A DNA stretch of 11,942 nucleotides, taken from Pseudomonadota bacterium. GTDB taxonomy: Bacteria; Desulfobacterota; WTBG01; JAGOGO01. Shown in pieces: positions 5,754 to 11,942 of this stretch. A program made the translations under genes and the position numbers. Each line of letters begins with the position of its first letter. Within the stretch, counting starts at the first letter, position 1. Under the pieces are notes generated by a model, which was given only the letters and a program-made list of their open reading frames with translations, did no database searches and had not been told where the DNA came from. The DNA lies in contig JAGHDE010000081.1 of the NCBI GenBank assembly GCA_021160085.1, positions 1 to 11,942 of the forward strand, given 5' to 3'.

Positions 5754-5800
5754 GTGCATCTAAAATGAGCGGATTTTGGGATCAGGTTAGTAAAAAATCA

Positions 5801-5971
5801 TTAAACTGATTCAACTCGAGTGACCTGCGGAATTTCTTTCTTAAGCACCCGCTCGATTCCTTGCTTTAATGTGATCTGCGCCATGGGACACCCGGCGCAG
5901 GCGCCCTTAAGCCTCAATTTAACCACTCCCTGATCATCTACGTCCACCAATTCTGCATCTCCTCCATCAGC
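5801..5971 (-). CDS. NifU-like Fe-S scaffold protein, C-terminal part, cut at the palindrome centre
   Basis: The minus-strand frame from 5971 to the stop at 5801-5803 encodes 56 residues: [18 protein letters not shown], then [20 protein letters not shown], then [18 protein letters not shown]. This is the C-terminal NifU domain with its CxxC pair (CAGC), which binds a transient Fe-S cluster for delivery to apo-proteins. The family normally has ~15-20 residues more before ADGG (a start followed by helix and LQADGG), and these are missing because the sequence turns back on itself at 5971/5972. The frame continues upstream only into antisense of its own mirror copy. The gene converges on gcdA and shares its terminator. 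A stand-alone ~75-residue NifU-like protein is most likely; a longer NifU cannot be excluded. Confidence 0.88.
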   Translation of the reverse strand, partial: ADGGDAELVDVDDQGVVKLRLKGACAGCPMAQITLKQGIERVLKKEIPQVTRVESV

Positions 5972-6142
5972 GCTGATGGAGGAGATGCAGAATTGGTGGA
6001 CGTAGATGATCAGGGAGTGGTTAAATTGAGGCTTAAGGGCGCCTGCGCCGGGTGTCCCATGGCGCAGATCACATTAAAGCAAGGAATCGAGCGGGTGCTT
6101 AAGAAAGAAATTCCGCAGGTCACTCGAGTTGAATCAGTTTAA
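5972..6142 (+). CDS. NifU-like Fe-S scaffold, C-terminal part (mirror copy)
   Basis: Exact mirror of 5801-5971, reading away from the centre to the TAA at 6140-6142. The first native codon seen is GCT of ADGG at 5972-5974. Codons upstream of it (in-frame reading [10 protein letters not shown]) are antisense of the other arm and not natural NifU sequence, which is the clearest sign that the centre is a false join. CAGC supplies the CxxC cluster ligands. Confidence 0.85.
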   Translation, partial: ADGGDAELVDVDDQGVVKLRLKGACAGCPMAQITLKQGIERVLKKEIPQVTRVESV

Positions 6143-6189
6143 TGATTTTTTACTAACCTGATCCCAAAATCCGCTCATTTTAGATGCAC

Positions 6190-6232
6190 AAAAAATTCGC
6201 CGAGAAACAGAATATAACCGTTTCCCGGCGAA
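6190..6232. terminator. Intrinsic terminator between gcdA and NifU-like gene (mirror copy)
   Basis: Reverse complement of the 5711-5753 hairpin: 13-bp stem at 6196-6208 and 6220-6232, with an A-run at 6190-6195 that becomes the U-tract for minus-strand gcdA. A T-run at 6235-6239 serves the plus-strand NifU-like gene. Confidence 0.88.
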
Positions 6233-6263
6233 ACTTTTTCACATCAAAGTTTAAGCTTTCTAT

Positions 6264-7997
6264 TTAGCCCTTGGCGATCCTCGGAATCATCATGTGATGA
6301 TGCGGACAAATCGACGTTGGATTCTGATAAGCGGCATCAGTAAAAGCGACCATATACTTTCTAATATCAGAAAGCCGAACCACTTCATCCACAAATCCCG
6401 TCTTTGCGCAATAATCGGGCCTTGACTTGTCAAAATAATCTTTTGCCAGAGCATTCATCTTGTCAATGGTGGGACCTAAAGGCCGATCCGCGTCCTTTTC
6501 TTTCACCAGCCTTCTTGAAAAAGAAGCTGCCGCGGCTGTTTCTCCGTGCATTACATAAATTTCTGTTAAAGGCGTGCCTAAAGTAAAAGCGTTGGTGTTG
6601 TTCGCTGTAGGTCCACCCATGATATAATGGGCAGCAGCGGTTCCCTTTCTTAAAACAACCAGCATCTGGGGAACATCGGTCTGCTCAATCGAGTAGATGA
6701 GCGACTGGCCCAATCCTAACAACTCGGCTTTTTCAGCAATATCACCTACATCAATCCCGGAGGTGTCCTGAAACCAGATAATCGGCACCCTGTCCCTGCC
6801 ACAGAGGGTAACAAACTCATTCATCTTAATAAGACCCTGGCGGTAAAGCTTTCCACCAATCCCCGGGTAAGGAGCATATTCAGGATACCCTTTAGGCAGA
6901 AAACCCGAGCGGTTGCCAATAACTCCAACTGCAAAACCGTCGATTTTTGCCAGTCCGGTGTATACTTCCGGGCCATAATCAGGTCTGAACTCCAGGTGCT
7001 CGCTATTATCGGTCAGTCGAGCTAAGATTTCATCAAAATTGTAAGCCATTTTTTGATTAAAGGGTAGCAAATAATCGATATCATCCTGGGAAAATTTTGG
7101 GTCTTTTGGTTCGGCTACTCGGAAAAATTTGGGGTCATAGGAAGGCATGCCCTTCATATACCCTTTAATGGCATCTAATACTCCCTCTTCGGTCTCGTAT
7201 ACTTCTCGGAAGAACCCGGTTGAATCGTGATGAATTTCCACCCGGCCGGGAGCTACCGCTTTAAATTTTCTGGTAGCGTCAATAAGCTGATCCGCCGCTT
7301 CTTCATCAAAAAATCCTTTCGGGCTCATTCCGCCTACAATACCACCACCACCAACAGCCATGTTACAATCTTTGTGAGCTAAAAGAAGGGTTGGGCTGAT
7401 TGCCTGATATCCACCGCCGGCTGGATTGGTTCCCCAAATTCCCGCCAAAACCGGGATACCTAATTTTTCCAGCTCTGCGTGCCTAAAGAAACACGTTCCG
7501 CTTCCTCTTCGGTTGGCGTATACCTTCTCCTGTTCCGGAAGCTTTACACCACTGCAGTTTACCAGCCATACCAGAGGAACATGAAGGCGTTTCGCCAGAT
7601 CAGTAACCCGCAGAATATTTTCCGCCTGTCCTGCAATCCAGGCCCCTGCCATGACCTTATTATCAAACCCTATAATAACAGCCCATTTCCCATCGATCCT
7701 CCCTAATCCATCAACAACACCGGTTGTCCCGGATTCTTCCTCCATAGGGTCAAACAAAGTATGTAAAGGACACCATGTTCCCGGATCCACCAGATATTCA
7801 ATCCGTTGATAAACAGTCCAAGATCCTCGCTTGTTTACCTTCTCAGCAGGAATACCGGCATTCTTAACTCTTTCCACCTCTCCGGCGATAACATCCTCTA
7901 CCTCTCTGATCTGCTTAATGCTCCCTTCCATTTTTTTCTTCTGGGCATCGCTTAACGGCTTCCCGAATTCAGTCATTTTTTCAAAATATGGTCGCAT
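6264..7997 (-). CDS. gcdA: Glutaconyl-CoA decarboxylase alpha subunit (mirror copy)
   Basis: Its 577 residues are identical to those encoded at 3946-5679, including the glycine-rich AVGGGGIVGGMSPKG and LRKGTAAAHYIMGGP motifs, and it has the same AAGGAGG ribosome site (8008-8014 on this arm). Real paralogues would show at least silent differences, so I treat this as the same locus seen twice, not as a gene duplication. Function and context are as described for the left-arm copy. Confidence 0.9.
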   Translation of the reverse strand: MRPYFEKMTEFGKPLSDAQKKKMEGSIKQIREVEDVIAGEVERVKNAGIPAEKVNKRGSWTVYQRIEYLVDPGTWCPLHTLFDPMEEESGTTGVVDGLGRIDGKWAVIIGFDNKVMAGAWIAGQAENILRVTDLAKRLHVPLVWLVNCSGVKLPEQEKVYANRRGSGTCFFRHAELEKLGIPVLAGIWGTNPAGGGYQAISPTLLLAHKDCNMAVGGGGIVGGMSPKGFFDEEAADQLIDATRKFKAVAPGRVEIHHDSTGFFREVYETEEGVLDAIKGYMKGMPSYDPKFFRVAEPKDPKFSQDDIDYLLPFNQKMAYNFDEILARLTDNSEHLEFRPDYGPEVYTGLAKIDGFAVGVIGNRSGFLPKGYPEYAPYPGIGGKLYRQGLIKMNEFVTLCGRDRVPIIWFQDTSGIDVGDIAEKAELLGLGQSLIYSIEQTDVPQMLVVLRKGTAAAHYIMGGPTANNTNAFTLGTPLTEIYVMHGETAAAASFSRRLVKEKDADRPLGPTIDKMNALAKDYFDKSRPDYCAKTGFVDEVVRLSDIRKYMVAFTDAAYQNPTSICPHHHMMIPRIAKG

Positions 7998-8069
7998 TTG
8001 TTTTTTACCTCCTTCGTAAAAATATATTTAACAACATCGCTAAAAAACTATAGGTTAACAAAATAGATT

Positions 8070-8099
8070 TAATTACCATAATAATATATACATTGTCAA
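8070..8099 (-). promoter_or_regulatory. Probable gcdA promoter (mirror copy)
   Basis: Minus-strand TTGACA at 8094-8099 and TAATTA at 8070-8075, 18 bp apart, identical to the left-arm site. The -35 box is perfect and the -10 box is weak. Confidence 0.48.
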
Positions 8100-8186
8100 G
8101 ATTATTAGATTTGGTGCAAAAAAGCTTCTATCCGCTCTCTGAATTTTTCAGTTTATACCAAACCCATTATCTTCTCCTGCTTTTAC

Positions 8187-8216
8187 TTGACATCTTCTTT
8201 TCATCAACCCTATAAT
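8187..8216 (+). promoter_or_regulatory. Consensus promoter of the CMD-family gene (mirror copy)
   Basis: TTGACA (8187-8192), 18-bp spacer, TATAAT (8211-8216), read directly on the plus strand, 76 bp before the ATG at 8293. AAGGAA at 8281-8286 is the ribosome site. Confidence 0.78.
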
Positions 8217-8292
8217 TAACCTCACAATTCAAAGTTTTCAACCATCCCCAATAGCTGATAAACCAGGAATAAAAAACAAAAAGGAACTATTC

Positions 8293-8685
8293 ATGGAAAA
8301 AAAGTTGGAGGAAAAAACAAAAAAGACAGCAGAACTCTATTTTAAAGGCTGCAAAGGAGAACGGCCTTATAGCTTGTGGCGATCTTTTGACAAGGATTTA
8401 GCCCGTGACTTCTCGCTCTTTATCACCGGGCAGCTATACTCCCGGGAAAAAATCTCCCACCCAATTCGACAATTGAGTGCCATTGCTGTTCTTACCGCTC
8501 TTGAACGCAGTGATGAACTCAAGTTGCATATCCATGCTGGATTGAACGTAGGATGTTCGCCGGAAGAAATTACTGAGGTGATATTTCAAGTGGCAACCTA
8601 TGCCGGGATGCCGGTTGTTAATTCAGCGCTCAAGGCTTTCAGGGAAGTTTTGCAGGATAGAGAAATGTGGCCGATTCAAAAATAA
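8293..8685 (+). CDS. Carboxymuconolactone decarboxylase family protein (mirror copy)
   Basis: This encodes the same 130 residues as 3258-3650, including the ELKLHIHAGLNVGCSPEEI core and YAGMPVVNSAL. In this arm the gene reads on the plus strand and runs toward the minus-strand tRNA-Ser(GCU). No clear intrinsic terminator separates them: only a 4-bp dyad, CTTG-T-CAAG with a one-base loop, at 8687-8696. Substrate unknown, as for the left copy. Confidence 0.85.
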   Translation: MEKKLEEKTKKTAELYFKGCKGERPYSLWRSFDKDLARDFSLFITGQLYSREKISHPIRQLSAIAVLTALERSDELKLHIHAGLNVGCSPEEITEVIFQVATYAGMPVVNSALKAFREVLQDREMWPIQK

Positions 8686-8711
8686 ACTTGTCAAGAATTA
8701 AGCTCAAAAAA

Positions 8712-8804
8712 TGGCGGAGAGAGAGGGATTCGAACCCTCGGTACACCTTTCGGCGTACACTCGCTTAGCAGGCGAGCGCCTTCAGCCAGCTCGGCCATCT
8801 CTCC
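8712..8804 (-). tRNA. tRNA-Ser (GCU), CCA encoded (mirror copy)
   Basis: Exact reverse complement of 3139-3231, including the GCT anticodon (8767-8769 on this arm), long variable arm and encoded CCA (TGG at 8712-8714 on the plus strand). Confidence 0.95.
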
Positions 8805-8874
8805 GCTTGATTTTCTAATTCCCATAAACTAATTTTCTTCTTTAATTACCCGCCTTTTTTTATAAAATATTAAA

Positions 8875-8959
8875 CGGAGGGAGTAGGATTCGAACCCACG
8901 TCCCGTCTCCGGAAAACGGTTTTCAAGACCGCCGCCTTCAGCCACTCGGCCATCCCTCC
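8875..8959 (-). tRNA. tRNA-Ser (UGA) (mirror copy)
   Basis: Exact reverse complement of 2984-3068, with anticodon TGA at 8923-8925 on the minus strand and no encoded CCA. The tyrosine recombinase remnant begins 12 bp beyond it at 8972, as in the left arm. Confidence 0.95.
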
Positions 8960-8971
8960 ATAGCAATAATA

Positions 8972-9412
8972 TCAAATACTTACGGGCAACCGAACAACCC
9001 CTGCTTTTGCCCCGGTTGTAAAAATTGATGGGACTGCATCCAAAAACTTGACTGCATCCAGCTTATGTTCGGGTGCGGGATGTTGGTATCTCATGGCCAC
9101 TTTGTAAGTCTTGTGACCCATTATATCCATAACCGTTTTCAAGTCAACCCCTTTCATACCAAGCCTGGTGCCGAAAGTATGCCGGAGATCATGGAACCGA
9201 AACCGCACCTTTCTCATCTTGCCGTTTCTCATTTCATGCCGTACCAGCCCGGCTTGTTCTATCGCTTGCCAAAACCCGTTTTTAATATCCTTGTAAGGCT
9301 CTCCCTTGTAATTGGTGAATAAATACTCTGACGAGCCTTTGCTTTTTCTCAGCGCTTCCTTTAAGACCCCGGTCAGCGTGTCGTTGATCGGTACCTTTCG
9401 GCTATGATCTGG
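8972..9412 (-). pseudogene. Tyrosine recombinase catalytic remnant (mirror copy)
   Basis: Same frame and content as 2531-2971: FHDLRHTFGTRL box II and the GHKTYKVAMRY segment with the Tyr nucleophile (codon at 9086-9088 on the minus strand). N-terminal domains and the first catalytic Arg are missing. That both arms carry exactly the same decayed gene shows that decay came before the duplication, or that the duplication is not real. Confidence 0.82.
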
Positions 9413-9469
9413 TCAAGTAAAATCAGTTTCAAAAGCATTTGGGTTTTTTGTATCCCAAGGACGAATGTA

Positions 9470-9629
9470 GGCGATGGAGGTGCCGCAGTAAGCGACGGTA
9501 TCGGCTTCGAGGAACCCCGGATGTGATTCATCCCATTGGCTGGTATTGATAGGGATTTGTTTTCGTAGCAGTGTGCCTGGCTTTGTGGTGGACCGCCTCA
9601 CGATACTCTCGTTTGGACCGCGGACTCAT
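9470..9629 (-). pseudogene. Broken DDE transposase (mirror copy)
   Basis: Mirror of 2314-2473. The minus-strand ATG at 9627-9629 with MSPRSKREY, the frame change and the ADTVAYCG block are identical. The identical deletion junction again argues for one locus. Confidence 0.62.
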
Positions 9630-9656
9630 AATTATCCCTCCTTTTAGAAATCGATG

Positions 9657-9672
9657 TTCGGTAACATCTAAT
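9657..9672 (-). repeat. Direct repeat copy 2 (mirror)
   Basis: Reads TTCGGTAACATCTAAT on the plus strand, the reverse complement of 2271-2286. Confidence 0.55.
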
Positions 9673-9702
9673 TATGAGTCAACAATCCCTTTTAATCACC
9701 AT

Positions 9703-9718
9703 TTCGGTAACATTTAAT
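9703..9718 (-). repeat. Direct repeat copy 1 (mirror)
   Basis: Reads TTCGGTAACATTTAAT on the plus strand, the reverse complement of 2225-2240. It is 46 bp from its partner, as in the left arm. Confidence 0.58.
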
Positions 9719-9762
9719 ATGAGGCAATCCGGTCCCCGGAAGAGCTCATGGGTTGTCATTTT

Positions 9763-10113
9763 TTAAGAGAAACTTGCCTCGCTTATTCCGAAGACTTTAG
9801 CCAACTTTTGTCTGGTTGTTTTGCGATAAACAGCGCCTTCTCGTTCCCATTTTGCCACGGTAGCCTGTTTTACCCCGATTCGATTGGCAAGTTTTTGCTG
9901 AGTCCATCCCCTTTCAAGGCGCTCCCGTTTGACAGGATTCATAAAGATATAGTTTTCCGCTTCGCTTTGATCATATAGCGGTTCAGACCTAACTTCACGA
10001 ATGTCGCGCAGATCGGATTCATCTTCCAGGCGGTCAAGGATAGCCTGGAAAATGTTGACTGGCAGTACCACAAACTTTACTTTTCCATTTTCCTTAATTG
10101 TCTGGTATTCCAT
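9763..10113 (-). CDS. XRE/HigA-type antitoxin-like protein (mirror copy)
   Basis: Identical 116 residues to 1830-2180, with the HTH segment TQQKLANRIGVKQATVAKWE. As in the left arm, there is no Shine-Dalgarno before the ATG and no toxin gene on either side. Confidence 0.72.
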   Translation of the reverse strand: MEYQTIKENGKVKFVVLPVNIFQAILDRLEDESDLRDIREVRSEPLYDQSEAENYIFMNPVKRERLERGWTQQKLANRIGVKQATVAKWEREGAVYRKTTRQKLAKVFGISEASFS

Positions 10114-10378
10114 ATTTACTGTTCTATGTCAAGACATTTTAGACTTCAAGGATAAAATATTCTTCCCTGTTCTGAAAGGCTCAATTTATGAACCATTAGA
10201 AAAAAATTTAAGGCAAATCCTCCATATTGTTAATTGAAAATAAACGGTAATTTAAAACCCAGGTTCTGATTTGATATTTTTTAGGGATCACCTCCTCTCA
10301 TTAAGAAACAAAAATTGGGGAGAAATCTTCCTGTAGCGTCATAATCTTTATTTGCTTACGCCCAGAACAAGAAAAAAC
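10114..10378. other. Non-coding gap (mirror of 1565-1829)
   Basis: AT-rich stretch with no credible gene. It carries the GGATCACCTCCT match at 10285-10296 (plus-strand reading). No insertion-sequence terminal repeat could be identified. Confidence 0.5.
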
Positions 10379-11527
10379 CTAAGCAGCCTTCTTTAACTCA
10401 AAGGCTATCAGATGGCCATCGGCAAAGGTTTTCTCTATCAGTTCAAAATCCTTGCCAGGATCGGGGCTGAGTCTTTTGCCGTAGAAAAGCTCATCGGGTA
10501 TAAGACCTCCAATTCCCTGATGAGGTCGATAACGATTGTAATAGATCAGGTATTCCAAAAGATAATCAGTAAGGGCATCTTCTTGCTGAAGATCTTCCAA
10601 AAGGTAAAGCAACTCCCTTTTTAGGGAACCAAAGAATCGCTCCATGATTCCATTTTGCCAGGGAGAACCCAAATCGGTTCGTTTATGTTCGATTCCCTGA
10701 GATTTGAGAAAACGACCAAATTCAGTATCGGTTGTCAGATCTCTGCCGATAAACTGGGAACCATTATCACTCAAAATAAAAGTGGGTATTCCATAACGGG
10801 CAATCGCCTCTTTAACAAGTTTAATGGCTGCTTCAGAAGTTTGGTTTAGAGCAAGTTTTAAACCCAGGCACTTCCGGGAATAAAGATCGGTAAGTCCAAA
10901 TATATAGAAAGGGCCAAAGCAGGTAATATCTATCGCCCAGAGTTCGTTGGCCTTTTCTGCTATAATCTTTCCGTATTTCTTAGGCTCTTTGGTAATGCCG
11001 CTGATTCTTTCGTGACGGATAAGAATCTTTTTTATGGTGCGGGGAGTCCTTTTAAAATACTTTCCCAGAAGGGTCAATTGTTGAGAAATACTTTTATATC
11101 CCTTTTTTATCCGGCAACCCTTTTTGTTGGAGGCATCATAAATTTTAAGCGCTATCTTCTCTATCAGTAAAGGCGTTCTGTGGGGGCTATATTTTGGGGC
11201 AGTTGGTTTATTTACCAGACCCGAAAGACCATTTTCTTGATACTGTTTCTGCCAAAAAAAGAGAGTGCTGCGACCAATGCCGTAATAGAGAAGCAAGGTT
11301 CCAAGTAAAACTTCTTTGCCTTTAATGACCATATTATTGTATCTCTTTAATATTTCAAGCTTTTCTGCGGGAAGGCAGCGTTTTTTTTTACCACTTTCTT
11401 CCCGCATCCTTAAGGCCGATTTTAAGATTTCATTCTCGGCCTTAAGGGTTTTGCATTTTTTCTTTAATACCTGGTTCTCTCTTGCGAGTTTTAAAGTTTC
11501 AAACTTTTCCTTGAGATAGCGGACCAT
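10379..11527 (-). CDS. DDE transposase, complete (mirror copy)
   Basis: Identical 382 residues to 416-1564, with catalytic D200, D254 and E296. The two copies face each other across the window and would look like the inverted insertion sequences of a composite transposon. However, the identity continues unbroken through all the intervening cargo to the centre, so this arrangement follows from the palindrome and is not evidence of a transposon. Confidence 0.9.
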   Translation of the reverse strand: MVRYLKEKFETLKLARENQVLKKKCKTLKAENEILKSALRMREESGKKKRCLPAEKLEILKRYNNMVIKGKEVLLGTLLLYYGIGRSTLFFWQKQYQENGLSGLVNKPTAPKYSPHRTPLLIEKIALKIYDASNKKGCRIKKGYKSISQQLTLLGKYFKRTPRTIKKILIRHERISGITKEPKKYGKIIAEKANELWAIDITCFGPFYIFGLTDLYSRKCLGLKLALNQTSEAAIKLVKEAIARYGIPTFILSDNGSQFIGRDLTTDTEFGRFLKSQGIEHKRTDLGSPWQNGIMERFFGSLKRELLYLLEDLQQEDALTDYLLEYLIYYNRYRPHQGIGGLIPDELFYGKRLSPDPGKDFELIEKTFADGHLIAFELKKAA

Positions 11528-11535
11528 AGGATATC

Positions 11536-11571
11536 ACCTCCAGGGAATACCCTACAATAAATCAAGGAGGT
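11536..11571 (-). promoter_or_regulatory. Transposase ribosome site and possible masking hairpin (mirror copy)
   Basis: On the minus strand GGAGGT (11536-11541) can pair with ACCTCC (11566-11571), as described for 372-407. Confidence 0.4.
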
Positions 11572-11573
11572 TA

Positions 11574-11942
11574 TCAAACTGGAAAAGATGCTACCTTATC
11601 GTTGTTGAGAAAAAGATTTAGATTCTTTCGGTCCCATACCAGCCGGATCTCTTTTTCCAGAAATTTACCCGCTAAGTAGATAGGGGGAATTTCTCCCGGC
11701 TCTTTAAATATGCCCTTTAACTGGGAGGCAATCCCAAAATAACGATCAGCCGGGGTGAGCCCCTCGCAACCACTATGGGGCCGTTCATAGTTATATTGCT
11801 CGTTGAACCTTAATATCTCTTTTTTAGCCTCAGATGGAGATTCAAAGAATCTAAGGCTGATTAGTTCTCTTCTCAGGGTCTTGTGATAAGCCTCCAGTTT
11901 TCCTAAAGTCTGAGGATGAAACGGGGCTGAGGTAATATGCTT
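11574..11942 (-). CDS. DDE transposase C-terminal fragment (mirror copy, 5' end outside the window)
   Basis: Reverse complement of 1-369: open from the window edge to the stop at 11574-11576, with the GKLEAYHKTLRREL block and YNYERPHSG tail. Both outer ends of the window stop at exactly the same codon of this gene. This suggests the original contig broke at that base, inside a repeated element, before being mirrored. Confidence 0.82.
   Translation of the reverse strand, partial: KHITSAPFHPQTLGKLEAYHKTLRRELISLRFFESPSEAKKEILRFNEQYNYERPHSGCEGLTPADRYFGIASQLKGIFKEPGEIPPIYLAGKFLEKEIRLVWDRKNLNLFLNNDKVASFPV

Larger units (their letters stand above)
1..11942. repeat. Perfect full-window inverted repeat (5971-bp arms, no spacer)
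   Basis: The first bases (AAGCATATTACC) are the reverse complement of the last (GGTAATATGCTT), and the centre reads CCTCCATCAGC|GCTGATGGAGG around 5971/5972. Every gene start and end on one arm maps to the other as 11943 minus its position, with identical predicted proteins. Intergenic landmarks (promoters, terminator, tRNAs, 16-bp repeats) mirror as well, and I saw no mismatch at the places compared. The centre lies inside a NifU-like reading frame that then continues into its own antisense. Symmetry is directly seen. That it is an artefact (inverted chimera, snap-back synthesis, or an assembler joining a contig to its own reverse complement) is inference, though strongly favoured over a natural structure such as a replicated hairpin end. 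Confidence 0.98.

Noticed and set aside
5941..6002. Central hairpin as a replication origin, telomere or regulatory cruciform
   Set aside because: The central dyad has no features of its own; it is simply NifU coding sequence and its reverse complement. Perfect symmetry extends to both window ends, so the centre is not a discrete element.
3946..7997. Two gcdA genes as a gene duplication that raises dosage
   Set aside because: The copies are identical at nucleotide level together with all flanking non-coding DNA and decayed relics, which fits one locus read twice better than a biological duplication.
416..11527. Composite transposon: inverted transposase copies flanking a gcdA/tRNA cargo
   Set aside because: The mirror identity does not stop at the transposases but continues through all cargo to the exact centre, so the inverted copies are explained by the palindrome and say nothing about transposition.
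1..11942. CRISPR array, riboswitch, prophage structural genes or a defence island
   Set aside because: No regularly spaced repeats, no riboswitch-like conserved leader, and no cas, restriction or capsid-like proteins were found. The accessory DNA is limited to transposase, recombinase and antitoxin-like pieces.

Overview
The whole window is one perfect inverted repeat. Position i pairs with position 11943-i, so bases 1-5971 and 5972-11942 are reverse complements of each other, with no spacer at the centre (5971/5972). Every gene therefore appears twice, in mirrored positions and with identical predicted protein. Real information content is about 5.97 kb. I consider the palindrome most likely an assembly or amplification artefact, because it cuts a conserved gene (NifU-like) in mid-motif and joins it to its own antisense, and because natural palindromes of this size with no loop are very unstable. 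The right-arm entries are listed for completeness but should not be counted as extra gene copies.

The unique sequence looks like a bacterial chromosome of an anaerobe that ferments or syntrophically degrades organic or amino acids. The best marker is a full-length glutaconyl-CoA decarboxylase alpha subunit (GcdA), known from glutamate-fermenting Firmicutes and from syntrophic benzoate/crotonate degraders. Strong AAGGAGG-type ribosome sites and moderate GC fit Clostridia or Syntrophales-like Desulfobacterota. I cannot decide between them.

Layout of the left arm, from the outer end inward. (1) 1-1564, mobile DNA: the C-terminal end of one DDE transposase cut by the window edge, then a complete, different DDE transposase. 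(2) 1565-2971, accessory debris: a non-coding gap, an orphan HigA/XRE-type antitoxin-like gene, a pair of 16-bp direct repeats, a broken second-family transposase, and the catalytic end of a tyrosine recombinase that has lost its N-terminal part. (3) 2984-3231: two serine tRNA genes (UGA and GCU anticodons) next to the recombinase relic, the usual setting for integrative elements. (4) 3258-5753, metabolic core: a carboxymuconolactone decarboxylase-family gene on the minus strand and gcdA on the plus strand, divergent from a shared 295-bp region that holds a consensus promoter for the former and a probable one for the latter. gcdA ends at a strong, probably bidirectional terminator. (5) 5801-5971: the C-terminal half of a NifU-like Fe-S scaffold gene converging on gcdA and cut by the palindrome centre.

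Functionally, GcdA would transfer CO2 from glutaconyl-CoA to a biotin carrier. The sodium-pump partners (GcdB, GcdC, GcdD) are not here, so it must work with subunits encoded elsewhere. I found no convincing novel multi-gene system. The palindrome itself, the layered mobile-element relics beside the tRNAs, and the lone regulated gcdA are the points most worth checking.
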